Notes: generated by a model not told the origin, from the sequence alone. DNA of 64,000 nucleotides from JAANXG01 sp034520625 (GCA_034520625.1 JAXHNI010000009.1:620001-684000); one strand, 5' to 3'. Positions 1 to 8,647 are shown, counted from the stretch's first letter. Program-made: numbers and translations.

Positions 1-921
1 GTGCTTGTCCTTCGCGATATCGCTGTACAGGTTGTTGACCCGGATGCGCGGCAGGGCCTCCGGGTTGAGCTCGACCCGCCAGCCGCTGTGGTCCTGGGTC
101 ACGATGATGTCCGGTATGACATAGTCGGGGGCGCTGGACGCAATCGACGTGCCCGGGCGCGGATTGAGGCTCTGGATCAGGTCCACCGCTGTGCGAATCC
201 CGGCGTCGGTGCTGTTTGTCTTCCTGCGAAGCTGCGCCAGGTCGCGGGCACCGAGGCACTCGAGGTGTTCGTCCACGATGCGCATCGCCAGTGCGAGGCC
301 CCGGGTTTCCGGTGCCAGCTGGTGAAGCTGGACGCGCAGGCATTCCTGAAGCGAGCGGGCGCCGACCCCGGCCGGGTCGTAGTTCTGAATCTGGTGGAGC
401 ACCGTCTCGATTTCGTCGTGGCCGGCTTCGACTTCGATGGATTGCCTGATCTCGTCAAGATCGCAGTCCAGATAGCCGTCGTCATTCACGGCGTCGATGA
501 TGGCATGGGCGATTTGCTGGTCTGTCGGCGAGAACGGTGTCAGCCTCATCTGCTCACGCAAATGATCCTTGAGCGACGGTGGCGCGCTGTTTCGCTGGTC
601 GATGTCGAATGCAGTGCCGTCGTGGGATCGGATCTGCGAATTGGAATAGTAGGGTTCGGCGCCGTCGCCGGCATCGTCGTCGGCGAGTCCGGTGGTGTAG
701 TCATCCGCCACCGCGTCGGAGGTGCTTTCTTCCTCCGGGCCGGTTTCCTCCCTTTCCTCCGTGTTGTCTTCGGCTTCCTCCAGGAGCGGGTTCTGTTCCA
801 GCGCTTCCTGCATTTCCTGGCGCAGATCCATGGCGGAAAGCTGCAACAGCTTGATGGCCTGCTGCAGCTGGGGTGTCAGAGCGAGCCGTTGGCCTAGTTT
901 GAGCTCTAAAGACTGTCTCAT
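1..921 (-). CDS. rpoN: RNA polymerase sigma-54 factor RpoN, N-terminal part (cut by window edge)
   Basis: Alternative sigma factor that directs RNA polymerase to -24/-12 promoters and needs AAA+ activators. Reading back from ATG at 921, the protein begins MRQSLELKLGQRLALTPQLQ and continues into QQAIKLLQLS, the classic glutamine-rich activator-interacting region. An acidic linker (about residues 55-95) follows, then the core-binding region with YDPAGVGARSLQECL. The frame is still open at base 1, where it reads VELNPEALPRIRVN, so 307 codons are visible and the helix-turn-helix and RpoN box lie outside. It follows lptB after about 125 bases, the order seen in many Gammaproteobacteria. Identification is very secure; only the C-terminus is unseen. 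Confidence 0.96.
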   Translation of the reverse strand, partial: MRQSLELKLGQRLALTPQLQQAIKLLQLSAMDLRQEMQEALEQNPLLEEAEDNTEEREETGPEEESTSDAVADDYTTGLADDDAGDGAEPYYSNSQIRSHDGTAFDIDQRNSAPPSLKDHLREQMRLTPFSPTDQQIAHAIIDAVNDDGYLDCDLDEIRQSIEVEAGHDEIETVLHQIQNYDPAGVGARSLQECLRVQLHQLAPETRGLALAMRIVDEHLECLGARDLAQLRRKTNSTDAGIRTAVDLIQSLNPRPGTSIASSAPDYVIPDIIVTQDHSGWRVELNPEALPRIRVNNLYSDIAKDKH

Positions 922-1019
922 GAATAATCATTCGTGATGAAATCGACACGGCTGTCAACAAGTTTCGCTCGATTTCCGCGGAGCCCCGTCAGGTTCGGTT
1001 GTCCATCCGGTACTGAATC

Positions 1020-1028
1020 ATTCTAGCA
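1020..1028 (-). promoter_or_regulatory. Extended -10 promoter candidate for rpoN
   Basis: Read on the minus strand this is TGCTAGAAT, an extended -10 (TGn then TAGAAT), about 100 bases before the rpoN start and just beyond the lptB stop. No good -35 hexamer is visible at 17 bases. It suggests rpoN can be transcribed separately from the lpt genes; this is a motif match only. Confidence 0.4.
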
Positions 1029-1047
1029 GACATTATGGATTCGGAAA

Positions 1048-1773
1048 TTACAGCCGGAAGTTCTCACCAAGGTATACCTGCCTGACATCCGGGTTCACCA
1101 CGATTTCCTGGGGAGAGCCGGCCGCGAACACCCGGCCTTCCGTAAGGATGTAGGCGCGGTCGCAGATGCCGAGGGTCTCCTGCACGTTGTGATCGGTGAT
1201 CAGTACGCCGATGCCCTGGTCGCGCAGGTAGGCGATGATGTTCTGAATATCGCCGACGGAAATCGGATCGATGCCTGCGAACGGTTCGTCCAGGAGGATG
1301 AACTGCGGGTTAATGGACAGCGCCCGCGCGATCTCGACGCGGCGCCGCTCGCCGCCGGACAGGCTGATGCCCAGCGCATCGCGCTTGTGGGAGATGCCGA
1401 ACGCCTCCAGCAGCTCCGATACACGGTGGCGGATCTCATCCCGGTCCAGGTCCGGCTGGACCTCCAGTACCGCCGTGATGTTGTCTTCGACGGTGAGCCG
1501 CCTGAACACTGAGGGTTCCTGAGGGAGGTAGCCGATGCCCAGCCGGGCCCGCTCGTGCATGGGCAGATCCGAAATACGGTAGTCGTCCAGGAAAATCTCG
1601 CCGCTGTCCCGGCGTATGAGCCCCACTACCATGTAAAAGCACGTGGTTTTCCCGGCGCCGTTCGGACCCAGCAGTCCGACTACTTCATTGGTGTTGACCT
1701 CGACGTTGACATGGTCGACAACCTGCAGGCCCTTGTATCCCTTGCAAAGGTCCCTGGTTTCCAGCTTGCTCAT
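1048..1773 (-). CDS. lptB: LPS export ABC transporter ATP-binding protein LptB
   Basis: Cytoplasmic ATPase of the LptB2FGC machine that extracts lipopolysaccharide from the inner membrane and pushes it along the LptA bridge. The 241-residue protein has Walker A GPNGAGKTT (36-44), Q-loop glutamine in GYLPQEPSVF (about 85), signature LSGGE (138-142) and Walker B ILLDEP (159-164), all intact, and is the usual length for the family. Its ATG overlaps the lptA stop by four bases (ATGA), so the two are translationally coupled. lptF and lptG are not in this window. Confidence 0.97.
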   Translation of the reverse strand: MSKLETRDLCKGYKGLQVVDHVNVEVNTNEVVGLLGPNGAGKTTCFYMVVGLIRRDSGEIFLDDYRISDLPMHERARLGIGYLPQEPSVFRRLTVEDNITAVLEVQPDLDRDEIRHRVSELLEAFGISHKRDALGISLSGGERRRVEIARALSINPQFILLDEPFAGIDPISVGDIQNIIAYLRDQGIGVLITDHNVQETLGICDRAYILTEGRVFAAGSPQEIVVNPDVRQVYLGENFRL

Positions 1774-2426
1774 TCAGTGCCCTGGTCGGCCCCGGATGTA
1801 TCGTCGAGCGCCTGCCCGGATTCCGACGACGCCGCGTCCCCACCCGCGGCGTCGGTGGACGCGCCGGAGCCAGTCGATTGCTGCTCCGTCGGGGAGATGG
1901 TGACCCTGGCGCGGCCGTCCGTGGTTTCGGGCTCCGCGTCCTCACCGTCCCCGGTCTCCGCCTGCTGCTGGCGCGCCATGCCCTTGACCGTCATCTTGTC
2001 GGTGGTCATGTCGTATACGATCGTCTTGCCCCGGGCGGTATTCCCCGCCTGTGTCATCAAGGCGTTCTCGATGAGCGTCAGGGTGTTCTCAATCTCGTCG
2101 AGGACGATCTCGTTGCCTTCGCCGTATACGTCCTCGTCCTTGCCTTCCGGGCGCTGTTTGAAGGTCGCCGGGTTTCCCCAGGAAGTCGCCGATTCGATCT
2201 GGTCCTCCTGTTCCCCGTACTGCACCACGAGCTTGTCGCCGGTGATGCGCAGGGTACCCTGAACCACCACCACGTCCCCCTTGTAGGTCCGGGTGCCGGT
2301 GCGAAAATCGAATTCGACTTCGTCGGCCTCGATAGTGGCGGGCTGGCTGTTGTCGGACTCCAGCGCAAGCGCCGCGGGCGCGCTGAGTAGCAGGGTCGTT
2401 ATCAATGTTACTGTCGAATAGCGCAT
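1770..2426 (-). CDS. lptA: Lipopolysaccharide transport periplasmic protein LptA
   Basis: Periplasmic OstA-domain protein that polymerises head to tail into the bridge carrying LPS from LptC to LptD. The start at 2426 is chosen because it gives a signal peptide (MRYSTVTLITTLLLSAPA, cut after ALA) and has AGGGTG upstream; an ATG 15 codons earlier lies inside lptC and would spoil the signal. The core (about residues 25-150) has the expected repeats such as GDVVVVQGTLRITGDKLVV. The last 60 residues are an acidic, Gln/Ser-rich tail that is longer than in the E. coli protein and probably disordered. It begins 4 bases after the lptC stop and overlaps lptB. Confidence 0.93.
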   Translation of the reverse strand: MRYSTVTLITTLLLSAPAALALESDNSQPATIEADEVEFDFRTGTRTYKGDVVVVQGTLRITGDKLVVQYGEQEDQIESATSWGNPATFKQRPEGKDEDVYGEGNEIVLDEIENTLTLIENALMTQAGNTARGKTIVYDMTTDKMTVKGMARQQQAETGDGEDAEPETTDGRARVTISPTEQQSTGSGASTDAAGGDAASSESGQALDDTSGADQGTE

Positions 2427-2430
2427 CTGT

Positions 2431-2916
2431 TCACCCTGAAGAGTCTTTATCTTGGTCAAGATCTTGGTCAAGCAGCACGCGCAGCTTGTCCGTGGTCAGC
2501 ACGCCCCCGCCGGTGTTCTCGGCGTCGCTGTCCTCGGGCGCCCGCCCCTGCACGACCCGCACGTTCCCGGTGAGGAGAACCTCATTGCCGTCCGGCCCCA
2601 TCCAGCCGGATTCGGAGTAGCTGTGCCTCGGCGCGAGCCCGGGCTCGTACTGAATGATATGCGGATAGTCCAGCAACGCGGTGTCGTCGTCCGGGTAGTG
2701 AACCATGCGCTCGGCCTCCAGCACGTACTTCCGCCTGCCGCCCTCGTCCATGCCGATGGCGGTGAAATTCTCCATGTAATAGTCTGGATCGTGGCGCTCG
2801 TCGCCGTCGAACTTCTCGACGCTCTGCTGCTCGATGATTCCGAACTGAAGCCAGACACTGAGCAGGCCCAGGCAGGCGAACACCGTGATATAGACGATCT
2901 TTTCCAGGAACTTCAT
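2431..2916 (-). CDS. lptC: LPS export ABC transporter periplasmic protein LptC
   Basis: Single-pass inner-membrane protein that receives LPS from LptB2FG and hands it to LptA. The 161-residue protein has one N-terminal membrane segment (about residues 8-26) and then a periplasmic domain with the LptC-like stretch YMENFTAIGMDEGGRRKYVL and VLLTGNVRVVQG. The C-terminus is acidic. Its ATG overlaps the kdsC stop by four bases and lptA follows after 4 bases, so kdsC-lptC-lptA-lptB form one coupled operon linking Kdo synthesis to LPS export. Confidence 0.92.
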   Translation of the reverse strand: MKFLEKIVYITVFACLGLLSVWLQFGIIEQQSVEKFDGDERHDPDYYMENFTAIGMDEGGRRKYVLEAERMVHYPDDDTALLDYPHIIQYEPGLAPRHSYSESGWMGPDGNEVLLTGNVRVVQGRAPEDSDAENTGGGVLTTDKLRVLLDQDLDQDKDSSG

Positions 2917-3485
2917 GGCGCCGGGGACAACGTCGTGAACTGATCCATGATAGCGTCAAATTTTTCCTGTGCATACAACACGGCGTCGCAGACTTCCCGC
3001 GCCGCACCGCGGCCGCCTCCGGACGGCGTGACCCAGCCGGCGACGTGGCGAACGGTGTGGTGGGCGTCCGCCACCGCCACGCCCAGCCCGCACCGGAGGA
3101 GGACCGGGATATCCACCAGGTCGTCGCCGACGAAGCAGCATTGCGACTCGTCCAGCGCGCAATTCTTCACCAGGGAGCGGAACACCCGGGTCTTGTCCGC
3201 CGCACCGGTCTCCACATGGTTGATGCCGAGCTCCCGGGCGCGGATGGTGAGGGCGCGTGAGCTCCGGGCGCTGAGGATGGCCACGACCACGTCGTTGTCC
3301 TGCAGCGACTTGATGCCCTGCCCGTCACGTATGTTGAATGTCTGGTACTCGCCGCCGTCCGGTCCGTAGGTGACGGAGCCGTCGGTCAACACGCCGTCGA
3401 CGTCGAAGACCACCAGTTTCACGGCGCGCGCTTTCTCGATCACGTCCTCCGGAAGGGAGAACGGAAGGGGCCATACTTGTGACAT
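2913..3485 (-). CDS. kdsC: 3-deoxy-D-manno-octulosonate 8-phosphate phosphatase KdsC
   Basis: HAD-superfamily phosphatase that removes phosphate from Kdo 8-phosphate, giving Kdo for the LPS inner core. The 190-residue protein has the catalytic DxD in VVFDVDGVLTDG (D28, D30), a serine motif in AILSAR, and the metal-binding GDDLVD near the C-terminus. Length equals that of cap-less KdsC tetramers. The frame is open much further upstream, but ATG at 3485 is chosen because it overlaps the kdsD stop (TGATG) and gives family length. It sits between kdsD and lptC as in E. coli. Confidence 0.95.
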   Translation of the reverse strand: MSQVWPLPFSLPEDVIEKARAVKLVVFDVDGVLTDGSVTYGPDGGEYQTFNIRDGQGIKSLQDNDVVVAILSARSSRALTIRARELGINHVETGAADKTRVFRSLVKNCALDESQCCFVGDDLVDIPVLLRCGLGVAVADAHHTVRHVAGWVTPSGGGRGAAREVCDAVLYAQEKFDAIMDQFTTLSPAP

Positions 3486-4486
3486 CAGACTACTCCCGCC
3501 CGCAGCAGGTCGTGCATGTTCAGCGCTCCTTCGACGCGGTGGTCGCCGGAAACCACGAAGATGCCGTTGATGGACTGCGTGCGCATCAGTGTGACCACTT
3601 CGGCGGCCAGCATGTCCGTGTCGACGGTAACGGGGTCGCGGGTCATCACGTCGCGGATGGGGCACTGGTTCAATTCGATGGGTTTGTTGAGCGTGCGGCG
3701 CAGGTCGCCGTCGGTGAATACCCCCACCAGGCGCCCGTCCGAATCCACCACCCCGGTCATGCCCAGGTGCTTGCCGCTCATTTCCAGCAGGGCGTCCCGG
3801 ACCGCGTCGTCTTCCTGCACGAGCGGAACGTCGGTGCCGGAGTGCATGATGTCCCGGACGTAAAGCAGCAGCCGGCGGCCCAGCACGCCGCCCGGATGGG
3901 AGCGGGCGAAGTCCTCAGCCGTGAAGCCCCGGGCCTGGAGAACCGCCACCGCCAGGGCGTCGCCCATGGCCAGCGTGGTGCTGGTGCTGGTGGTGGGAGA
4001 CAGATTGAGCGGGCACGCTTCCTTGCTGACGCTCACGTCGAGAAGTGCATCCGACTGCCTGGCCACCGTGGAATCCGTGTTGCCGCAAAGCGCCACGAGC
4101 TTGACACCCATACGCTTGATGATCGGCAGAATGGTCAGGATTTCCGGCGTTTCGCCGGAGTTGGACGCCGCGATCATCAGGTCCGCCGGCGTAATCATGC
4201 CGAGGTCCCCGTGGCTGGCTTCACCGGGATGCACGAAGAACGCCGGCGTGCCGGTGCTGGCCAGGGTGGAGGCGATTTTCCCGGCAATATGGCCCGACTT
4301 GCCGATGCCCACCACGACGACGCGACCCTGGCAGTCCAGTATCAGCCGGCAGGCGCGCTCGAAATTCTCGTCGAGGCGCCCCGCGAGCTCCGCGATGGCG
4401 CGGGATTCCGCCTCTACGACGGCGCGCCCGGTCTCGACCAGGGGCGGCGGCCCGGAGGATTTCACTTTGGAGGGTGTGGCGCTCAT
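3485..4486 (-). CDS. kdsD: Arabinose-5-phosphate isomerase KdsD
   Basis: Converts ribulose 5-phosphate to arabinose 5-phosphate, the first committed step to Kdo. The 333-residue protein has an N-terminal SIS domain (about 40-170, with GIGKSGHIAGKIASTLASTG and AASNSGETPEI) and a C-terminal CBS pair (GGVLGRRLLLYVRDIMHSG to the end). Start at 4486 gives the usual length; an upstream ATG at 4552 would add 22 unconserved residues. There is no convincing Shine-Dalgarno before 4486, and a TATACT hexamer lies only 8 bases upstream, so the transcript may be nearly leaderless. It is followed by kdsC with a one-base overlap. Confidence 0.95.
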   Translation of the reverse strand: MSATPSKVKSSGPPPLVETGRAVVEAESRAIAELAGRLDENFERACRLILDCQGRVVVVGIGKSGHIAGKIASTLASTGTPAFFVHPGEASHGDLGMITPADLMIAASNSGETPEILTILPIIKRMGVKLVALCGNTDSTVARQSDALLDVSVSKEACPLNLSPTTSTSTTLAMGDALAVAVLQARGFTAEDFARSHPGGVLGRRLLLYVRDIMHSGTDVPLVQEDDAVRDALLEMSGKHLGMTGVVDSDGRLVGVFTDGDLRRTLNKPIELNQCPIRDVMTRDPVTVDTDMLAAEVVTLMRTQSINGIFVVSGDHRVEGALNMHDLLRAGVV

Positions 4487-4494
4487 TGGCCGCG

Positions 4495-4500
4495 AGTATA
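4495..4500 (-). promoter_or_regulatory. Possible -10 hexamer close to the kdsD start
   Basis: Minus-strand TATACT ending 8 bases before the kdsD ATG. Transcription would start within a few bases of the start codon, giving a leaderless or near-leaderless message. No good -35 is seen, so support is a single hexamer. Confidence 0.3.
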
Positions 4501-4597
4501 GCGTAGCACCGGGCCCTGCGGCAGGCTCCCGGCCGAGCTCCGCGCCAACCACCCGCGCCTCGAGCGTTTGGTCCGGACGCCGGTGCGCAGATTCCGG

Positions 4598-5569
4598 TCA
4601 GCCCGGAACGCTGGATCCCACGTACGCCAGGTAGGCTGCGTACCCCGCGAGGAACAACAGGCCGTGCAAGCGGGTGATTCGCCGGTATGCCCAGGCCAGC
4701 AGGATGAACAGCGCGAACAGCGTGATCATCACCGGCCAGTCCCGGTAGACGGCCGCGGATTCCACCGCCGAGGGATGGACGGTTCCGGCAATACCGACGA
4801 CTCCAAACATGTTGAAGGTGTTCGATCCCAGCACGTTGCCGATCGCGATATCGGGCTCGTTCCGCCGCGCGCTGGCCAGCGCGGCGGCCGCCTCCGGCAG
4901 GCTGGTGCCGATGGCAACGATGGTCAGCCCGATCACGAGCTCGCTGATATTGAATACGTGGGCGATGGCCACGGCCCCCACCACCAGGATATGTGAGCTG
5001 ATGAGCAGCACCACCAGGCCGATGACCGTCCAGAATACCGACCGGCCGACCGGCTCCGTCGCCGGTATCACGTGCTCCAGCTCCTTCCCCAGGGCGTCGC
5101 CGCGCTCCCGGTGACCCCGGACGACGAGCACCACCAGGAAAAGGCCCAGGAAGCAGAGCATCAGGACCGATTCCGTGCGGTCCAGCACCAGGTCGTAGAG
5201 CGCCGCGCCGACCACCAGCATGGAGACCAGTGTGAACGGCACTTCCTGCCACAGGATGCGCGAGCGGATCGCGAGGGGGGCGGCCAGGGCCGCTACGCCG
5301 AGCACCAGGGCGACGTTGGCAATGTTGGATCCCAGGGCGTTGCCCACGGCGAGCCCCGGGTTGCCCTGCCATGCCGCGTTGGCGGACACCAGCAGCTCCG
5401 GGGCCGAGGTGCCGAAGCCGACGACAACGATGCCTACGAGCAGCACCGACACCCCCATCGAGCGCGCCAGTGCGCCCGCCCCGGCGACGAACCGGTCCGC
5501 GCTCCAGGCCAGCGCCACCAGGCCGCCGATGACGTAGATGAAGGGAAGTATGATGGGATTGCCGGACAT
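4598..5569 (-). CDS. yrbG: CaCA-family Na+/Ca2+ (cation) exchanger, YrbG-like
   Basis: Inner-membrane exchanger of the calcium/cation antiporter superfamily. The 323-residue protein shows two inverted halves, each with an alpha repeat: GFGTSAPELLVSANAAWQGN in the first and AIGTSLPEAAAALASARR in the second, each followed by GNxLGSN (GNALGSNIANV; GNVLGSNTFNM). About ten membrane segments can be picked out. Start at 5569 (MSGNPIILP) is preferred; the frame is open upstream but reads as shadow of mlaF. It lies upstream of kdsD and divergent from mlaF, exactly as yrbG does in E. coli. Its physiological ion is not established by sequence. Confidence 0.9.
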   Translation of the reverse strand: MSGNPIILPFIYVIGGLVALAWSADRFVAGAGALARSMGVSVLLVGIVVVGFGTSAPELLVSANAAWQGNPGLAVGNALGSNIANVALVLGVAALAAPLAIRSRILWQEVPFTLVSMLVVGAALYDLVLDRTESVLMLCFLGLFLVVLVVRGHRERGDALGKELEHVIPATEPVGRSVFWTVIGLVVLLISSHILVVGAVAIAHVFNISELVIGLTIVAIGTSLPEAAAALASARRNEPDIAIGNVLGSNTFNMFGVVGIAGTVHPSAVESAAVYRDWPVMITLFALFILLAWAYRRITRLHGLLFLAGYAAYLAYVGSSVPG

Positions 5570-5629
5570 TCCAGTCAGTTCGTTCGGTATATTGGGTTGA
5601 CAGATCGCGTCCTGCAACGCGGGCCGCTC

Positions 5630-5638
5630 TGATAGAAT
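5630..5638 (+). promoter_or_regulatory. Extended -10 promoter for the mla operon
   Basis: TGATAGAAT (extended TGn plus TAGAAT), about 48 bases before the mlaF ATG in the gap divergent from yrbG. A TTGACA at 5597-5602 is 30 bases away, too far to pair with it, so this looks like an extended -10 promoter with a weak -35. Confidence 0.45.
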
Positions 5639-5686
5639 CGCCGTTCTTTTTCGCGGCCCAAGGCCGCCCGCCGGCCCGGACCACTC

Positions 5687-6490
5687 ATGAGCGAACCCCT
5701 GCTGCAAATCAAAGACGTATATTTCTCGTTCGGCGAGACCGAGATCTATCGTGGCCTGGATCTGACGGTTCACAAGGGCCGGATCGCGGCGATCATTGGT
5801 CCCAGCGGCTGCGGGAAATCCACGTTGTTGAATTTCGTTGGGGGACGATTGTATCCGAATTCGGGCTCGGTGATCTGTGATGGTGTCGCCGTGAACACAC
5901 TGCGGCGCAAGGCATTGTTCGATCTGCGCAGGCGCCTGGGCATGATGTTCCAGGCCAGCGCCCTGCTCACGGACTTCTCCGTGTTCGAGAATGTGGCCTT
6001 TCCCATACGCCAGAATACCGACCTGTCCGACGCCCTCATCCGGCACGTGGTGTTGATGAAGCTGGAAATGGTGGGCCTGCGGGGGGCCCGGGACCTGATG
6101 CCGGCCGAGCTGTCCGGCGGCATGGCGCGGCGTGTGGCGCTGGCCCGGGCCATTGCCATGGACCCGCTGCTGGTGATGTACGACGAGCCGTTCACCGGCC
6201 TGGACCCCATTTCGATGGGGGTGATCGTCAAGCTGATCCGGGAGATCAACGATACCCTGGGCATGACCTCCCTGGTGGTCACCCACGATGTGCGCGAGGC
6301 CTGCACTATCGCGGACTACATGTATCTGCTGGGCGACGGGCGAGTGGTCGCCGAAGGCACGCCGGACGAAATGCTGGAATCCGAGGAGCCCGACGTACGG
6401 CAGTTCATGAACGGTCTGCCGGACGGTCCGGTCCGCTACCACTATCCGGCGCCCGACTATGCGGACGACTTCCTGAAGGATTCGGCATGA
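5687..6490 (+). CDS. mlaF: Phospholipid transport ABC ATPase MlaF
   Basis: ATPase of the MlaFEDB complex that moves phospholipid between MlaC and the inner membrane to keep outer-membrane lipid asymmetry. The 267-residue protein has Walker A GPSGCGKST (38-46), signature LSGGMARRVALARA, Walker B LLVMYDEPFTGLDP and the switch histidine in VVTHDVREA. It begins the plus-strand operon and overlaps mlaE by four bases (ATGA). The C-terminal tail, rich in acidic and aromatic residues, resembles the tail through which MlaF dimerises. Confidence 0.95.
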   Translation: MSEPLLQIKDVYFSFGETEIYRGLDLTVHKGRIAAIIGPSGCGKSTLLNFVGGRLYPNSGSVICDGVAVNTLRRKALFDLRRRLGMMFQASALLTDFSVFENVAFPIRQNTDLSDALIRHVVLMKLEMVGLRGARDLMPAELSGGMARRVALARAIAMDPLLVMYDEPFTGLDPISMGVIVKLIREINDTLGMTSLVVTHDVREACTIADYMYLLGDGRVVAEGTPDEMLESEEPDVRQFMNGLPDGPVRYHYPAPDYADDFLKDSA

Positions 6491-7260
6491 ATGCGATTCA
6501 ACGACTGGGCGCCTGGACGTTGGACAGCATCGCTCGCTGGGGGCGTGCGGCCATATTCCTGGGACGAATCCTGGCCGGGTTCCCCTGGGTCCTGGGCCGA
6601 TTCGGCCTCGTGGTCCAGCAGATCTTCTCCGTCGGAGTGCTGACCCTGGTTATTATCGTGGTGTCGGGCCTGTTCGTGGGCATGGTGCTGGGGCTGCAGG
6701 GCTATAATACGCTGGTGGATTTCGGCGCCGAGACCTCCCTGGGTCTGCTGGTGGCGCTGTCCCTCACCCGGGAGCTCGGCCCGGTCCTGACGGCCCTGCT
6801 GTTCGCCGGACGGGCCGGTTCCGCTCTCACCGCGGAGATCGGCCTGATGAAGGCCACCGAGCAGCTCGCAGCCATGGAGATGATGGCCGTTGATCCGATC
6901 AACCGCGTGGTGGCGCCCCGGTTCCTGGCCGGTATCATCGCCATGCCGCTGCTGGCCGCCCTGTTCACGGCGGTTGGTGTCTGCGGCGGGTACCTGGTGG
7001 GCGTGTCGCTGCTGGGGGTGGACAGCGGCGTCTACTGGTCCGCGATGCAGGACGGCGTGGACCTGTATGCAGACATCTTGAATGGGGTCATCAAGAGCCT
7101 GGTATTCGGCTTTGTGGTGACCTGGATAGCCGTATTCGAGGGCCATGACGCCACCCCGACATCCGCGGGCGTCAGCCGCGCGACGACGCGAACCGTTGTT
7201 AATGCATCGTTGTCGGTGCTGGCGCTTGACTTCATCTTGACATCGCTAATGTTTGACTGA
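6487..7260 (+). CDS. mlaE: Phospholipid transport permease MlaE
   Basis: Integral membrane permease of the Mla system (MlaE/YrbE family, PF02405). The 257-residue protein has an N-terminal amphipathic region and about five membrane segments; LTRELGPVLTALLFAGRAGS and AEIGLMKATEQLAAMEMMAV are the conserved coupling and central stretches of the family. It overlaps mlaF by four bases and is followed by mlaD after 9 bases. Confidence 0.95.
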   Translation: MNAIQRLGAWTLDSIARWGRAAIFLGRILAGFPWVLGRFGLVVQQIFSVGVLTLVIIVVSGLFVGMVLGLQGYNTLVDFGAETSLGLLVALSLTRELGPVLTALLFAGRAGSALTAEIGLMKATEQLAAMEMMAVDPINRVVAPRFLAGIIAMPLLAALFTAVGVCGGYLVGVSLLGVDSGVYWSAMQDGVDLYADILNGVIKSLVFGFVVTWIAVFEGHDATPTSAGVSRATTRTVVNASLSVLALDFILTSLMFD

Positions 7261-7269
7261 AGGCCGCAT

Positions 7270-7737
7270 ATGAAAAACAAGGGCATTCTGGAGTTCTGGG
7301 TCGGGTTGTTCGTGGTCGCGGGAATCGCGGCGCTGGGCTTTCTCGCGTTTCAGGTCGGCGGGTTCTCCGGCAACGAGTTTGGCGACACGTACAAGGTAAA
7401 GGCCCGGTTCAGCAACGTGGGCGGGCTGACCAGCAAGGCGCCGGTGAACATGGCGGGCGTGCGCATAGGGCGTGTGTCCTCCATCAGCATCGATCCCAAC
7501 AACTACGACGCGGTGGTGGAAATGAGCATCGGCGAGCAGTACGACAATCTGCCCATGGATACCAGCGCATCGATCCTGACCCAGGGGCTGCTCGGCTCGC
7601 AGTATGTCGGCCTGGAGCCCGGGGGGGATGACCTGCACCTCGAAGACGGCGACGAAATCACACTGACACAATCCGCGGTGGTGCTGGAACAGCTCATCAG
7701 CCAGATGCTGTTCAGCCGAGCGGAAGGAGACGAGTAA
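7270..7737 (+). CDS. mlaD: MCE-domain phospholipid-binding protein MlaD
   Basis: Membrane-anchored MCE protein that forms a hexameric ring on MlaE and receives lipid from MlaC. The 155-residue protein has one N-terminal membrane helix (about 9-31) and a single MCE domain (about 37-115) with FSNVGGLTSKAPVNMAGVRI and TQGLLGSQYVGLEPGG. Length is typical. The stop overlaps the mlaC start (TAATG). Confidence 0.95.
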   Translation: MKNKGILEFWVGLFVVAGIAALGFLAFQVGGFSGNEFGDTYKVKARFSNVGGLTSKAPVNMAGVRIGRVSSISIDPNNYDAVVEMSIGEQYDNLPMDTSASILTQGLLGSQYVGLEPGGDDLHLEDGDEITLTQSAVVLEQLISQMLFSRAEGDE

Positions 7738-8354
7738 TGAAACGACTTTTCGTGACCCTGTGCCTGTCCGCGGGCCTGGCCGCCGGGGCGCTGGTGGCCA
7801 GGGCGGCCACGCCCCCCGACGAGCTGGTCCGCCAGACCGCGGACGAGGTAATTTCCCAGCTCACCGCGAACCGGGAAGTACTGGAGAAAGATCCCGAGAA
7901 ACTGTACGAGATGGTCAACGATATCGTGCTGCCGCACTTCGACTTCGAGCGCATGTCCCGGTTCGTGCTGGGCAAGCACTGGCGGGACGCGACGCCCGGG
8001 CAGCAGGAGAAGTTCGTGACCGAGTTCAAGTCCCTGCTGGTTCGCACCTATGCCACTGCCCTGTTCGAATACACCGGCCAGGAGATTGTTTACAAGCCGT
8101 TCCGCCACGAGGAGGGCGACAAGAAGGCCGTCGTCAAGACCGAGATTCAACCCGCGGACGGGCCGGCGATTCCCATCGAGTACGCATTGGCGCAGCGGGG
8201 CGATGAGTGGAAGGTTTTCGATGTCCGCATTGAGGGTCTGAGCCTGGTGACCAATTACCGGTCGCAGTACGGGCGAATCGTACAGAGCGAGGGAGTGGAC
8301 GAGCTGATTGCATCGCTGGCCGAGAAGAACGAGCGATTGATGAGCGAGCAGTGA
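7737..8354 (+). CDS. mlaC: Periplasmic phospholipid shuttle MlaC
   Basis: Soluble periplasmic carrier of phospholipid between the outer-membrane MlaA complex and MlaFEDB. The 205-residue precursor starts with a signal peptide (MKRLFVTLCLSAGLAAGA, cut near AARA-AT) followed by the MlaC/Ttg2D domain, with VLPHFDFERMSRFVLGKHWR and FKSLLVRTYATALFEYTG. It overlaps mlaD by one base and mlaB by four. mlaA is not in the window. Confidence 0.94.
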   Translation: MKRLFVTLCLSAGLAAGALVARAATPPDELVRQTADEVISQLTANREVLEKDPEKLYEMVNDIVLPHFDFERMSRFVLGKHWRDATPGQQEKFVTEFKSLLVRTYATALFEYTGQEIVYKPFRHEEGDKKAVVKTEIQPADGPAIPIEYALAQRGDEWKVFDVRIEGLSLVTNYRSQYGRIVQSEGVDELIASLAEKNERLMSEQ

Positions 8355-8647
8355 GCATCCAGCTGAACACCGACGATCCGCAAACCTGGACCGTGGCGGG
8401 ATCGCTTATCTTCGCCAGCGTGCCGGAGATGCAGGAACGAAGCCTGCCCTGGTTCGCATCGCCGCCGTCCACGCTGGACCTGTCGGGGGTGGAACGCATC
8501 GACAGCGCGGGCATCGCGCTGGTGATCGAATGGGCGCGCCGGGCGAAGATGGCCGGCGCGGACATGCGCCTGGTGAACGTGCCGGCCGGCATGACGGCGC
8601 TGTCCAAAACCGCCGGACTGGACCGGTTGCTGAAGATCGACGACTAG
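8351..8647 (+). CDS. mlaB: STAS-domain protein MlaB
   Basis: Cytoplasmic STAS protein that binds MlaF and is needed for its ATPase activity. The 98-residue protein has the STAS core LDLSGVERIDSAGIALVIEW, with the serine of DSAG at the usual position. The start is GTG at 8351, overlapping the mlaC stop. It ends with a TAG at 8645-8647 that coincides with the left end of a palindromic repeat element. Confidence 0.88.
   Translation: MSIQLNTDDPQTWTVAGSLIFASVPEMQERSLPWFASPPSTLDLSGVERIDSAGIALVIEWARRAKMAGADMRLVNVPAGMTALSKTAGLDRLLKIDD

Noticed and set aside
3479..4501. Long plus-strand frame of 340 codons opposite kdsD
   Set aside because: It is the antisense shadow of a GC-rich gene; translation is rich in His, Arg and Gln with no family match, and kdsD is certain.
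5597..5602. TTGACA as -35 for mlaF
   Set aside because: It is 30 bases from the TAGAAT -10, too far to pair.
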